A stretch of DNA of 64,000 nt from Luteimonas sp. J29 (GCF_000472505.1 NZ_AWZR01000005.1:248001-312000); one strand, 5' to 3'; positions 40,331-50,219 are shown, numbered from the stretch's first letter. Numbers and translations are program-made. Notes: generated by a model from the letters alone, not told the origin.

Positions 40331-43114
40331 ATGGCGAACGGTCCGAGCCTGCGCGTTCGAATCTCCGCTGATCTTGCAGATCTCAAGCAAGGGCTCGGCC
40401 TGCTGCGTAGCGAGTTGGCGACGGTGCGCAAGCAGGCGGCCGCGGCGATGCCCAACCTCGGCAGCAACGCCGCGGTCGCGGGCGTGCGTCGGCTGCGGCA
40501 GGAGCTTGTTGGCCTGGCCGGCGCCTACATCTCGCTGCGTGGCGTCGGCGCGCTCAAAGGCTTCGCCGACGAGGCGACGATGATTCGCGGGCGGGTGCGC
40601 GCCGCGAAGGGCGATTACGAGGCCCTGCTGGCGCTGGCGCAGGAGACTCGATCGCGCTTCGAGGGCACGGTCGACCTGTACGCGCGAATGGAGCGTGCCA
40701 CCCGCAACCAGAACGTCAGCCAAGAGCGGCTGATGCGGATCACCAAGGCGGTGAACCAGGCTGTCAAGTTGTCCTATGTCGATGCCGGCACGGCGAACGC
40801 GGCCATCACCCAGTTCGCCCAGGGACTTGCCGCGGGTGTGCTGCGCGGACAGGACCTCAACAGCGTGATCGCCGGTACGCCCGTCCTGGCGGAGGCCATC
40901 GCCAAGGGCTTGGGCCGACAGGTTGGCGAGATCAAGAAACTGGGCGAACAGGGCAAACTCACCACGCAGGAAGTGCTGAAGGCGCTGGAGAGGCAGGCCG
41001 ATGCGCTTGAGAAGGAGTTTTCGGCGGTTCCCGTCACGATCTCCGACGCGCTCACCCAGATCCGGAACAGCTTCGTCGACTACGTCGGCGATCAGGATGA
41101 AGCGACTGGCGCGAGCCGGCGCTTTGCCGAGACGCTTCAGGACATCGCCAAGGACCTGCCCAAGTACCTGGACCCGCTGCTGACCGCGTTGAGGCTGGTG
41201 CTGGAGAATCTCGAGGCGCTGGCGGTTTTCATGGTCGTGCGGTTCGCGGGCGCGGCCATCCCCGCAGTCATCGCCGGGGTCGCATCGCTGGTGGCCTGGT
41301 TGAAGGCCGCCGCCACTGGCGCGACCACGCTGCGGGGTGCCCTGATGCTGCTTGGCGGGCCGGTGGGCGTGGCTGTGGCGGCGCTGGCGACTGGCGTCTA
41401 TGTGCTCTCGAACCGCCTGTCGGAATCCGAGAAGGTGCAGCGCGAGCACAACAAGGCAATCGAAGAGTTCAACCGGCTCTCCGGCACGAGCAAGAAGGCG
41501 GCGTCGGAGTATGCGGTTGAGCAGCGCAAGCTGGCCCTGGCGACCCTGGCGGCGGCCCGCGCCCAAGTCGAGCAGCTGAGGGCTACGGCGGTCTCGGGCA
41601 TGGGTGGCGTTGTGGGCTCGGCAGGTGCGCCGGCCACCGCGCTGCACGGACTGGGCGAGGCCCAGAAGAAACTGAAGGCCGCTCAGGCCGCAGCCGACGA
41701 GTGGGCGCGCAAGCTGGTCGAGCTGTCGCTGGCGATGAACGAAGAGTGGGACGCAGCCAACGCGCCCACTCCCCCCATCGATGAGCCCGCCAAGGCGATC
41801 GCCCGTTCCAACGCCCTGATGCGCGATACCGTCGCGCGGGCGCTTGCTGAGCTGGAGCGCCGATACAAGGAACACGAGGTTGGCATCAGCGAGTACTTCG
41901 CGGCGCGCCAGCAGTTGCAACAGCAGGCCATCGACCTGCAGATCGAGCAGGCTCGCAACGAGCTGGCCATCACCAAGGACCTCGGCAAGCGCCGGGACCT
42001 GGAAGAGCAGATCGCCATCCTGCTGCGCGACCGGGCAGACCTCGCGCCCACGGCCGCCCGCGAGCAGAAGGCGGCCGAGGAGGAGCTGGCCAAGCAGCTG
42101 GGCGAGGTGAAGCTGCGACTATTGGAGCTCGATGGCGAGACCGCCCGCGCGGCAGGGGCCAAAATCGAGGAAGAGTACCTCGAGCTTTTGCAGCGTCTGG
42201 AGGCGGCCAGCGACGAGACCGGCAAGGCGCTGGTGCGCAACCTCGTCGATCGGCTGAAGGCCAAGGCGCAATTCGACGGCCTGGCCGAGACGTTCGACCA
42301 GGTCACCGGGCGGCTGGCATCGCGCGAAGGCTCCATCAGCGCGCAGATGGAGGTCGGGGCGCTCGGCATGGGCGAGGGCGAGCGCCGGCTCAATGCCGAG
42401 CGCGAGGCCGCGCTGGTGAAGCTCCGGGAGCTGCGGGGGGAGACCGTGGCCTACCTGAAGACCCTGGCCCCCGACAGCAAGGAAGCCGGCGACGCGCTCG
42501 CCTTCCTCGACCAGCTGGACACGGAGCTGGCCAACATCACCGCCAGCCGGCGCCGGCTGGCCATGGCGCTCGAGGACCAGGCGGTCAGCGCCTTCGGCGA
42601 CTTCCTCGGCGACCTCGTCGAAGGCACGAAGTCGTTCAAGGAAGCCTTCACCGACATGGTGCGCAGCTTCGTGGCCGGCGTGGCCCGGATGATGGCGCAG
42701 GAACTGGCGCTGCGGGCGATCCGTTCGCTGATCGGCGGATGGGGTGGCGGCGCCAGCGCCGGCGTGGGGCATTCCGGCGGCGTCGCGGGAATGCTGGGCA
42801 CGGTGCGCCGCAACGTCAGCCCTCTCATGTTCGGCGCCGCGCCGCGCTACCACAACGGAGGCGTCGCGGGCCTCGCTCCGGACGAGGTGCCGGCCATCCT
42901 CCGCCGCGGCGAGGAGGTGTTGACCCAGTCGGATCCGCGGCATCGCTTCAACGGCGGCATGGGGGGCGGCGGCGACCGCACGGTGTTCAAGACCCCCATC
43001 GTGGCGATCGGCGACCGTGCCGTGGCGGACGCGCTGGCCAGCGCCGCGGGCGAGGAAGTGGTCCTCACCCACGTGCGCAACAACTGGGACACGCTGGTCA
43101 ATGGCCCTCGCTGA
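40331..43114 (+). CDS. Tail length tape measure protein (927 aa)
   Basis: Sets tail length and is ejected into the host at infection. The N-terminal tape-measure domain (about 60-260) includes FADEATMIRGRVRAAKGDYE and AITQFAQGLAAGVLRGQDLN. Membrane-like segments occupy about 295-335, long charged coiled coils run from about 360 to 700, and the C-terminal Gly-rich region contains HNGGVAGLAPDEVPAILRRG, a motif typical of tape measure ends. It overlaps the distal tail gene by 14 bp. Confidence 0.92.
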   Translation: MANGPSLRVRISADLADLKQGLGLLRSELATVRKQAAAAMPNLGSNAAVAGVRRLRQELVGLAGAYISLRGVGALKGFADEATMIRGRVRAAKGDYEALLALAQETRSRFEGTVDLYARMERATRNQNVSQERLMRITKAVNQAVKLSYVDAGTANAAITQFAQGLAAGVLRGQDLNSVIAGTPVLAEAIAKGLGRQVGEIKKLGEQGKLTTQEVLKALERQADALEKEFSAVPVTISDALTQIRNSFVDYVGDQDEATGASRRFAETLQDIAKDLPKYLDPLLTALRLVLENLEALAVFMVVRFAGAAIPAVIAGVASLVAWLKAAATGATTLRGALMLLGGPVGVAVAALATGVYVLSNRLSESEKVQREHNKAIEEFNRLSGTSKKAASEYAVEQRKLALATLAAARAQVEQLRATAVSGMGGVVGSAGAPATALHGLGEAQKKLKAAQAAADEWARKLVELSLAMNEEWDAANAPTPPIDEPAKAIARSNALMRDTVARALAELERRYKEHEVGISEYFAARQQLQQQAIDLQIEQARNELAITKDLGKRRDLEEQIAILLRDRADLAPTAAREQKAAEEELAKQLGEVKLRLLELDGETARAAGAKIEEEYLELLQRLEAASDETGKALVRNLVDRLKAKAQFDGLAETFDQVTGRLASREGSISAQMEVGALGMGEGERRLNAEREAALVKLRELRGETVAYLKTLAPDSKEAGDALAFLDQLDTELANITASRRRLAMALEDQAVSAFGDFLGDLVEGTKSFKEAFTDMVRSFVAGVARMMAQELALRAIRSLIGGWGGGASAGVGHSGGVAGMLGTVRRNVSPLMFGAAPRYHNGGVAGLAPDEVPAILRRGEEVLTQSDPRHRFNGGMGGGGDRTVFKTPIVAIGDRAVADALASAAGEEVVLTHVRNNWDTLVNGPR

Positions 43115-44285
43115 GCCCGTCCCCTGGCCCTTCTACGCCGGCGGCGAGTTCACCGAACAGCTGACCTCGCGCACGGACATCCTCGGGGCCGCCACCGGCC
43201 CCGAGCAGCGTATCCGGCTGCGGCCGGAGCCTCACGTGCAACTGGCGTTCGATGGCCTGGCCGAGGGCGACGAGCGGCGCTGGCTCGAGAACCTGCTGCA
43301 CCAGAACGGCGACGGGCAGTGGTGGGTGCCGTGGCCGATGGAGGGGCAGGCGCTGGCCTCCACGCTCTCCCTGGGCGCCTCCACGGTTCCGATCGACACG
43401 CGCTGGCGGCACTACGTCGCCGGCGGCCACGCGCTGCTGGTGGGGGCGGCGTCGCGCCAGTGGGAGCTGGTCGAGATCGACGACCTGACCGACTCCTCGC
43501 TCTCGCTGGTCGAGCCGACGGCCGCGGCGTGGCCGGCCGGCACGCGGGTCTACCCGGTGTTCCTCGCCCGGCTGGCGGGGATGCTCGAGCTCCCGCGGTT
43601 CACCGGCGACGCCGGCCGCTACCAGGCCACGTTCCGGGCCGACGAGGCCGTCGCCTGGCCGTCCAGCACCGGCAGCGTCACCTACCGCAGCCTGCCGGTG
43701 CTGGATGTGCCCGTGGAATGGACGGCGGACCCGCTGGACGTGCCCGAGCGCGAGCTCGGCACGGTGGACAACGGCGTGTCGCTGCCGTTCGTCCACGACC
43801 AGGCGGGCCAGCCCCGCAACCGCATCCGGATCCAGTGCACGGCGCGGGGACTGGAACAGGCCGCGGCGCTGCGGTCGCTGCTGTACGCACTCGGCGGCTG
43901 CTGGGGCGCCATCTGGGTGCCGAGCCTCGCCCACGACTTCCGCATCGTGGCCAACGTCGGCAACGGCGCCACGACCATCGACGTCGCCTGGGCCGGTTTC
44001 AGCGCGGGCGCACTCGCGCAGAACCGCCGCGACATCCGGATCACCCTCTGGAACGGCACGCAGATCTACCGGCGCATCACCAACGCGGTGCAGCAGAGCT
44101 CCAGCGTCGAACGGCTGACGCTCGACAGCGCGATCACGACCGGATTCAACGCCGCGGCCGTGGCGCAGGTGGCGTTCCTGCAGCTGTGCCGCCAGGAAGC
44201 GGACGTGAACGTCCTGCGCTGGTGGACGGCCGACGTCGTGCGCACCACGCTGGAGTTCCGCGGGGAGGCGAATCATGGCCTTTAG
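43101..44285 (+). CDS. Distal tail protein (394 aa)
   Basis: Starts MALAEPVPWPFYAGGEFTEQ, directly after the tape measure, in the place of lambda gpM-type or GTA distal tail proteins. Beta-rich with DAGRYQATFRADEAVAWPSS and a C-terminal LRWWTADVVRTTLEF. It should form the ring between tube and hub. Overlaps the next gene by 11 bp. Confidence 0.7.
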   Translation: MALAEPVPWPFYAGGEFTEQLTSRTDILGAATGPEQRIRLRPEPHVQLAFDGLAEGDERRWLENLLHQNGDGQWWVPWPMEGQALASTLSLGASTVPIDTRWRHYVAGGHALLVGAASRQWELVEIDDLTDSSLSLVEPTAAAWPAGTRVYPVFLARLAGMLELPRFTGDAGRYQATFRADEAVAWPSSTGSVTYRSLPVLDVPVEWTADPLDVPERELGTVDNGVSLPFVHDQAGQPRNRIRIQCTARGLEQAAALRSLLYALGGCWGAIWVPSLAHDFRIVANVGNGATTIDVAWAGFSAGALAQNRRDIRITLWNGTQIYRRITNAVQQSSSVERLTLDSAITTGFNAAAVAQVAFLQLCRQEADVNVLRWWTADVVRTTLEFRGEANHGL

Positions 44286-45360
44286 CCTGTTCGAGCTCTC
44301 GCGTTTCCTGGGCCGCAAGGTGGCGCTGTACACCTTCGTGCTCGGGCCGCTGGTGAGGCGGTACAACACGACCGATCGCGAGCTGACCATTGGCGGGGAG
44401 GTGTACAAGCCCGGCCGCGGCATCAGCCACTCGGCCATCCGCGACACCGCAAGCAGTGGCAAGGCCGAGGTGAAGATCACCATCCCGGCGGTGCTCGACC
44501 CGGCCGCGACCGGCACCCCGCCGACACAGGAGCTGCTGGGCTGGTGGCGCCCGTACCCGCCGTCCAGCCGGGTGACGGTGACCATCGCCGAGACGCACCT
44601 GGGCGACCCCGACGAGGAGATCTTCGAGGTGTGGTCGGGGCGCGTGATCGGGCCATCGTTCCGCGACCTCGAGATGGTGCTGACCTGCGACCCGTCGCAC
44701 AGCAATCCGCGCACCTCCGGCCGGGCCCGCCGCATCTCCCGCAACTGCGGCGTGCCGCTCTACAGCCAGGGCTACGGCATGTGCAACCTCGACCCGGAGC
44801 CGATCGCTACCGCGGCCGTGGTGGCCGACGTGACCGGCAACGACGTCACGCTGTCGTTCCCGGCCACGCCGGCGCGGCCGATCAGCGGCGGCCCGCTGGA
44901 GTGGGTGGACGGGAACGATGAGCCGCAGGCGGCTGAGATCGTCTCGATCGACGGCAACGTGTTCACCCTGGACGACGCGGGCAACCTCGCCGTCGACGAC
45001 GCGGTCACCGTCTACACGGATCCGCTGTGGTTCGTGGCCACGCTGGGCGTGGACGCCGTGGGCCTCACGCTCACCGCGCCGGAGTTCGGCACGTCCCCGT
45101 TCGGCCTCGAGGGCGGGATGATCCGCTGGGCGCGCGACAACGGGCTGGTGGAGACGCGGAACATCCTGGCCCACACCGGCACGTCGATCACCATCGACTA
45201 CGGCCATGCCGACCTGGTCGCCGGCCGCGAGCTGCGCACCTATTGGGGCTGCCCGCACAACCTGGAGGCATGCACGGCGCGTGGCAACGCGATCCACTAT
45301 CCCGGCTTCGTGTGGCTGCCGACCGACGACCCGATGGGGAGGTCGCAGGCGTGGGGCTGA
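44275..45360 (+). CDS. Tail hub protein, phage BR0599/DUF2163-like with cysteine motif (361 aa)
   Basis: Starts MAFSLFELSRFLGRKVALYT. The conserved Cys pattern of the BR0599/gpL family is present: RNCGVPLYSQGYGMC in the middle and WGCPHNLEACTARGNAIHYP near the end, the four cysteines that coordinate an Fe-S cluster in lambda gpL. Positioned as gpL, between distal tail and tip assembly genes. Confidence 0.8.
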   Translation: MAFSLFELSRFLGRKVALYTFVLGPLVRRYNTTDRELTIGGEVYKPGRGISHSAIRDTASSGKAEVKITIPAVLDPAATGTPPTQELLGWWRPYPPSSRVTVTIAETHLGDPDEEIFEVWSGRVIGPSFRDLEMVLTCDPSHSNPRTSGRARRISRNCGVPLYSQGYGMCNLDPEPIATAAVVADVTGNDVTLSFPATPARPISGGPLEWVDGNDEPQAAEIVSIDGNVFTLDDAGNLAVDDAVTVYTDPLWFVATLGVDAVGLTLTAPEFGTSPFGLEGGMIRWARDNGLVETRNILAHTGTSITIDYGHADLVAGRELRTYWGCPHNLEACTARGNAIHYPGFVWLPTDDPMGRSQAWG

Positions 45361-45776
45361 CCGATCGCATGCGCGCGCGTGCGCACTGGTGCTGGTGGAT
45401 GGCGCGCTACCTGGTGCTGGACAAGCACCGCGAGGAGATGCGCCTCACCGCGTTCTGGGCGGCGAACGTGGTGGCCACCCTGTCCGGCCTGCTGCTGCTG
45501 GCCGACTGGCTGGGCCTGCGTCCGCCGCCGGCGCCGGGCGAGCCGCGCGCGGCGTGGTGGGTGCAGCTGATCCTGTTCGTGGTCTCGCTGCTCATCAGCT
45601 ACGCGATGCGGCCCAAGGTGGAGCCGCCGAAGCCGGCCGAGGGCCAGCAGCCGGTGGTGGAGGACGGCGCCGCGCTCGATCGCATCTACGGCCGCGTGTG
45701 GACGGACGACAGCAAGTGGACCGCATGGAAGAACGGACAGCCCGAGCCGATCCGCAAGAAGCAGGGCAAGAAATGA
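45351..45776 (+). CDS. Membrane-spanning tail-module protein (141 aa)
   Basis: GTG start with ggggagg upstream, giving GLTDRMRARAHWCWWMARYL. Two hydrophobic segments (AANVVATLSGLLLLADWLGL and WVQLILFVVSLLISYAM) precede a cytoplasmic-like tail with GAALDRIYGRVW. The location equals lambda gpK/gpI, and the C-terminal part resembles tail-tip assembly proteins with membrane loops. Exact role uncertain. Confidence 0.55.
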   Translation: MGLTDRMRARAHWCWWMARYLVLDKHREEMRLTAFWAANVVATLSGLLLLADWLGLRPPPAPGEPRAAWWVQLILFVVSLLISYAMRPKVEPPKPAEGQQPVVEDGAALDRIYGRVWTDDSKWTAWKNGQPEPIRKKQGKK

Positions 45777-45994
45777 TCGTGACAATGCAGCACCTGCGCA
45801 CCGTGCCGTACTTCGGCGACAAGCCGGGGTTCTGCCTGCCGCTGTCGCGCCAGTGGTTCGCGCGGCATGGGCTGGACTTCCGCGCGTTCGTGCGCGAGGG
45901 CATCGAGGCCGAGCGCCTGCTGGCCACCGGCGACGGCATGGCCGCCGCGCTGGTGCAGTGGGCGCGCGAGTGCCAGGAGCGCGACGATGGGTAG
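45773..45994 (+). CDS. Small tail-tip assembly protein (73 aa)
   Basis: Starts MIVTMQHLRTVPYFGDKPGF; coupled by ATGA to the gene before and overlapping the hub gene by 8 bp. A soluble alpha-helical protein common in phages with this tip module, function unknown. Met5 is an alternative start. Confidence 0.65.
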   Translation: MIVTMQHLRTVPYFGDKPGFCLPLSRQWFARHGLDFRAFVREGIEAERLLATGDGMAAALVQWARECQERDDG

Positions 45995-48776
45995 CAGCAA
46001 GAAGACCACCGTCAGCTACTGGTACCACCCGTTCTTCCAGCTGGTGCTGCACGAGGGCCCGTTCGACAAGCTGCTGGAGATCCGCGGCGGCGACGTGCCC
46101 GTGTGGCAGGGCGAGATGACCGCCAGCGGCAGCATCGAGATCGCCGCCGGCAACGCCTGGGGCGGCGAGGAAAAGGAGGGCGGCATCGAAGGCACGGTGG
46201 ACATCAGCTTCGGCGAGATGGACGCGCAGCCGAACCCGTTCTTCCAGACCGCGATGGGCCACGACCCGTCCGGCCACAACGGCTACGCGCTGCTGCAGTT
46301 CAACAGCGGCCGCTACGGCGCCGGCAACCCGTACCCCAAGCCGATCTCCGTGCTGACGGAGCGGATCTATGAGGGGTGGCTGGATGATGTGTGCTGGTAT
46401 CCGGAGAAGGCGGGGATCTCGCTTGGTTCCCGCTCCGTAGCGGTCGCCATTGCGCTCGATTGCTCGGGGTCCATGAACACCGTAACCGGCAACGGACAAT
46501 CCCGCGCCTACAATGCGAAAGTCGCGATCGCTGGTGTGCTTGATTTCCTGGCCGGCCGGCTGGGGAGTGATCGAGTCGATTTGATGGGGGTCGGTTGGGG
46601 GCGCACCGCTAGTACCAGCGTCTGGCGAAGCGTTACCGGCAGCGACATCGACGCCTTGAAATCGTGGTTCAACAGTGTTGCCACGAACCAGTCGCAGACC
46701 GATTTTGCGGTAGCCACCGCCAGCGCTGAAGCCTTCTTCGCCGGTACTTCGCCCGCTGCGCGGAAGATCTTCATTTTCGTCACTGATGGCGAGCCCAGCC
46801 GGGAAGGACTTCCCTTTCCGTTGCCCGAGAATGACGCCGTGGATGTTTGCCAGGAGGCCGCAGACGCCCTGTTTGCCATTCCTGGTGTTCAGTCCTATGG
46901 CTTCAATATCGACCTGACGGAGACACGCTGGACCGCATTTCTCGATAACACTCCGGCCGATGGCATTCCTGTAATCGACGGCGCCGACTCCAATGCCCTG
47001 CGGCATGCAGTCGTCGGCGCGATCGGCGGCGGTATGGGAATGAACCCAGCCCATGTGGTCTATGACAGCCTCACCTGCCTGCAGGGCGAGCCGATCGGGA
47101 CCATCGACGAGGCCAGCTTCCGGGCTGCCGCGGATCGGCTCTATGCCGAGGGCTTCGGCATCTGCACCCGCTACAACCACGCCGCCGAGACCATCGAACA
47201 GTTCCGCCAGCGCATCCTCGATCTGATCGGCGCCGAGTGCTCACGCTACAACGGCAAGTGGTACCTCGACCTCATCCGCGAGCTGTCGCCGGAGGAAATC
47301 GCCGAGCTGCCTGTGCTGACCGATGACGACATCCTCGAGTGGCAGGAGGATCCCACCAACCGCGACGATGCCGTCAACCAGGTCGCGGTGAAGTGGTTCG
47401 ACCCGGCCACGAAGCAGAGCCGGCTCACTGCCCACGTCCACGCGCTGGCCGCCATCAACGCGCTGGGCACCGTGAACCCCGAGGTGCGGGACTATCCCGA
47501 GGTGCCATACGAGCAGCTGGCCAATCGCCTGGCCCTGCGCGATCTGCGCAACAAGTCGATCCCCACGCGCCGGCTCAACCTCACCACCAACCGCAGGCCC
47601 TACAACTGGCGCAAAGGCCACGCGTTCCGGCTGCAGGCGCCGCGCCGCGGCATCGCCGAGATGGTGTGCCGCGTGGGCGAGATCGACCGGGGCACGCTGC
47701 AGAGCGGCGCGATCCGCCTGGTGGCAGTGCAGGACGTGTTCGCCATGCCGTCCACGGCCTACATCGTGGGCCAGCCGCCAGTGCCGCCGCCCAGCCAGGT
47801 GCCCGAGCCGATCGAGCACCAGCTGCTGTTCGAGGCCCCCTATGTGGAGCTGGCCGGCGTGCTCTCCTCGGCCGACCTGGCCGCGCTGGACGAGGATGCC
47901 GGCTACGTGATGGCCATCGGCGTGCGGCCCGGCAACGGGCAGGGCTACGCGCTGCTGACCCGGCCCGCCGCCGGCGAGTTCGAACGCGCGGGCGTGTTCG
48001 ACTGGTCACCGTCGGCCGTGGTGGTGGAGGGCGCGGGGTACACGGACACCAACTTCACGCTCGCCTCGGGCAGCCTGCTGGCGCGCGTTGAGCCGGGGAC
48101 TGCCGCGCTCTGGGGCAGCGAGATCGTGCGGGTAGATGCGCTGGACCCGGTGACCGGGGCCGTCACCCTGGGCCGCGGCTGCGCCGACACTGTCGCCGTG
48201 AAGCATGCGCCGGGCGAGCGGATCCACTTTTTCGACACGTGGGCGGCCAGCGACCGGATCGAGTACGTCGCAGCCGAGACGGTCGAAGCGAAGTTGCTGC
48301 CGCGCACCGGCACGCAGGAGCTGGCCCCGGGCGACGTGCCCACGCTGGACGTCACACTCGACCAGCGCGCCGCGCGGCCTTATCCGCCGGCGAAGCTGCG
48401 CGTCGCCGGTCTGTCGGATCCAACGGTGCTCATCGGCGACGTTGCGGTCGCCTGGGCTCATCGCGATCGCGTGGCGCAGGCAGACCAGCTGGTGGACGCC
48501 GAGGTGGCCAGCGTGGGCCCCGAGCCCGGGACCACGTACACCCTGCGCGCATATCTCAATGACGTGCTCGACGACGAGCAGACCGGCATCACCGGCACGA
48601 CCGCCACCTGGTCGCCCAGCGGCGCAGGGCAGGCGCGCATCGAGCTGTTCGCGCTGCGCGACGGCCTGGAGAGCTGGCAGGCGCAGGTGCGTGAGTTCGC
48701 GGTCGGCGCGCCGCTGCTTGCCGAGGACGGCAGCCCCATCACCGCCGAAGACGGCAGCCCGATCATCATGGAGTAG
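45987..48776 (+). CDS. Central tail-tip (J-like) protein with an inserted von Willebrand factor A domain (929 aa)
   Basis: The flanking parts match the TipJ/central tail-tip family: the N-terminal MGSSKKTTVSYWYHPFFQLV to WYPEKAGI (1-141), then from about residue 350 MNPAHVVYDSLTCLQGEPIG and onward to about 930. Between them lies a full VWA domain (about 147-345) with an intact MIDAS: DCSGS (Asp158, Ser160, Ser162), Thr238 and FVTDGE (Asp267). The inserted DNA is visibly less GC-rich (three 60-bp lines gave 53-62%, against 73% for a line of the flank). The domain probably adds metal-dependent ligand binding at the tail tip. The C-terminus ends with a duplicated EDGSPI motif. Confidence 0.88.
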   Translation: MGSSKKTTVSYWYHPFFQLVLHEGPFDKLLEIRGGDVPVWQGEMTASGSIEIAAGNAWGGEEKEGGIEGTVDISFGEMDAQPNPFFQTAMGHDPSGHNGYALLQFNSGRYGAGNPYPKPISVLTERIYEGWLDDVCWYPEKAGISLGSRSVAVAIALDCSGSMNTVTGNGQSRAYNAKVAIAGVLDFLAGRLGSDRVDLMGVGWGRTASTSVWRSVTGSDIDALKSWFNSVATNQSQTDFAVATASAEAFFAGTSPAARKIFIFVTDGEPSREGLPFPLPENDAVDVCQEAADALFAIPGVQSYGFNIDLTETRWTAFLDNTPADGIPVIDGADSNALRHAVVGAIGGGMGMNPAHVVYDSLTCLQGEPIGTIDEASFRAAADRLYAEGFGICTRYNHAAETIEQFRQRILDLIGAECSRYNGKWYLDLIRELSPEEIAELPVLTDDDILEWQEDPTNRDDAVNQVAVKWFDPATKQSRLTAHVHALAAINALGTVNPEVRDYPEVPYEQLANRLALRDLRNKSIPTRRLNLTTNRRPYNWRKGHAFRLQAPRRGIAEMVCRVGEIDRGTLQSGAIRLVAVQDVFAMPSTAYIVGQPPVPPPSQVPEPIEHQLLFEAPYVELAGVLSSADLAALDEDAGYVMAIGVRPGNGQGYALLTRPAAGEFERAGVFDWSPSAVVVEGAGYTDTNFTLASGSLLARVEPGTAALWGSEIVRVDALDPVTGAVTLGRGCADTVAVKHAPGERIHFFDTWAASDRIEYVAAETVEAKLLPRTGTQELAPGDVPTLDVTLDQRAARPYPPAKLRVAGLSDPTVLIGDVAVAWAHRDRVAQADQLVDAEVASVGPEPGTTYTLRAYLNDVLDDEQTGITGTTATWSPSGAGQARIELFALRDGLESWQAQVREFAVGAPLLAEDGSPITAEDGSPIIME

Positions 48777-48780
48777 CACC

Positions 48781-49611
48781 ATGCCCTACATCTCCGAAAT
48801 GCCCAGCCCCAACCTGCCGCTCGACGGCATGGAGCTGATCCCCGTCCTGCAGGGCGCCGGCCTGCCGGGCAATCGCGGTCTGCCGCTGCTGGCCCACAAC
48901 CCGGCCTTCGGCGGCGCGGTCCTCGCCCTGCGCGTGCCGCTTGCGGCCGACCTGTCGTCGACCAGCGAGGCCGACCCCGGTGCCGGTAAGATTCGCTGGA
49001 ATAACGCGGATCCCGACGCGGCGACGGAGCTGTACGTCAGCGACGAGGATGCCGACGCCGGCGACCTGGCTTCTGCGCTCGCGTCCCTGGCCGTCGGCGG
49101 CTTCGTCTACGTGCAAGCAGCGCCCAGGGCAGACCGCGGCAACCGGCAGCGGTGGCAGGTGACAGGAAAGGCAGCGGGCAGCGGCTACACCACGCTCGAG
49201 GTGACCCTGCAGTCCAGTGCCGGGGCGTTCACGGATGGCACCGAGCTGGAATTCACCGTGCAGCAGCCGGCGCCTTCCCCCGGTGTCGATCGCAACGTCG
49301 TGACGGCGATCAGTTCCAGTGGCGGGACGGTCGTGCTGGACGCTTCGCTCGGCGACTACTTCACGACGACCCTGACCGAGGCGGTCGACACGGTCTCGGT
49401 CACGAACGTGCCGGCCGCCTGCACGCTCGGCCTCTGGATCACGCAAGCGGCGGCGCAGTACGCATGGACGTGGCCGTCGTCGTTCAACTGGGGAGCCGGT
49501 AACAGTGCACCGGTTGTCGCTGATTTGGCCGATGGAGACGAGCTGTTCGTTGTGATCTCGACATCGGATGCGGGCGCCACCTGGGATGCCAGCGCGAGGG
49601 TGCGCGCGTGA
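48781..49611 (+). CDS. Tail fibre-like protein (276 aa)
   Basis: Starts MPYISEMPSPNLPLDGMELI, 4 bp after the tip gene. The N-terminal part probably docks on the tip; the C-terminal half (VVTAISSSGGTVVLDASLGD and on) is a beta-rich unit seen in phage fibres and distal structures. Likely a host-range determinant together with the next gene. Confidence 0.65.
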   Translation: MPYISEMPSPNLPLDGMELIPVLQGAGLPGNRGLPLLAHNPAFGGAVLALRVPLAADLSSTSEADPGAGKIRWNNADPDAATELYVSDEDADAGDLASALASLAVGGFVYVQAAPRADRGNRQRWQVTGKAAGSGYTTLEVTLQSSAGAFTDGTELEFTVQQPAPSPGVDRNVVTAISSSGGTVVLDASLGDYFTTTLTEAVDTVSVTNVPAACTLGLWITQAAAQYAWTWPSSFNWGAGNSAPVVADLADGDELFVVISTSDAGATWDASARVRA

Positions 49612-50219
49612 GCAGCCTGCTGTCCCAGCACGGCCTCATGCTGCGGCGACGCCTGTTCGAGATCGCTTGGGATCCGACCAACACTGCTGCGAGCATCACG
49701 CTCAGCAATGGCAACCGCACTGCCACAGGCAATGCGAACAGCGGTGGCCTCTCACGCTCGATGACCAGCAAAGCGACAGGCCGGTGGTACGCCGAGGTGC
49801 GCAACGATGCCTATTCAAGTGCCGGCACGAACGGTTGCGGATTCGTCGGCCTCGTTGTTCCCGGTGAGCCTGTCACCAATTGGGTGGGGCAGGGGGGCGG
49901 GTGTGCTGCCCTGTGGCGCGTGGGGAGCACTCTGCGCCGAGCCCTGGCCGGTGTCGAAACGTCCTTGTCTCTCACCGCCAGCGTCGGCGACGTCTACATG
50001 ATCGCATGGGATGCTGACGACGGCCTAGTCTGGTACGGCCGGAACGGATCGTGGATGGCATCGGGCGACCCCGCGTCGGGAGAGAACCCGATGCAATCTC
50101 ACGCGTCACTGGCTGGTGAGCATTACCTCGCGACGGGGCCTCGAAACTCGGGGAATCAGAACACGTTGCGGTCAACGCCAGGGTATGCGGTTCCTGCCGG
50201 GTTTACGTACTGGTCCTAA
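49608..50219 (+). CDS. SPRY-like receptor-binding candidate (203 aa)
   Basis: Starts MSSLLSQHGLMLRRRLFEIA. The central and C-terminal region follows SPRY/B30.2 logic: TGRWYAEVRND, a GFVGLVV strand, GDVYMIAWDADDGLVWYGRN, GSWM, and an ending VPAGFTYWS. SPRY domains bind proteins or glycans and occur in phage fibres. Coupled by ATGA to the preceding fibre gene, so it is probably the distal adhesin. Confidence 0.7.
   Translation: MSSLLSQHGLMLRRRLFEIAWDPTNTAASITLSNGNRTATGNANSGGLSRSMTSKATGRWYAEVRNDAYSSAGTNGCGFVGLVVPGEPVTNWVGQGGGCAALWRVGSTLRRALAGVETSLSLTASVGDVYMIAWDADDGLVWYGRNGSWMASGDPASGENPMQSHASLAGEHYLATGPRNSGNQNTLRSTPGYAVPAGFTYWS

Noticed and set aside
43098..44744. 548-residue minus-strand frame opposite the distal tail genes
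   Set aside because: Antisense shadow with biased Arg/Gly/Pro composition; the plus-strand genes overlap in the normal order of a tail operon.
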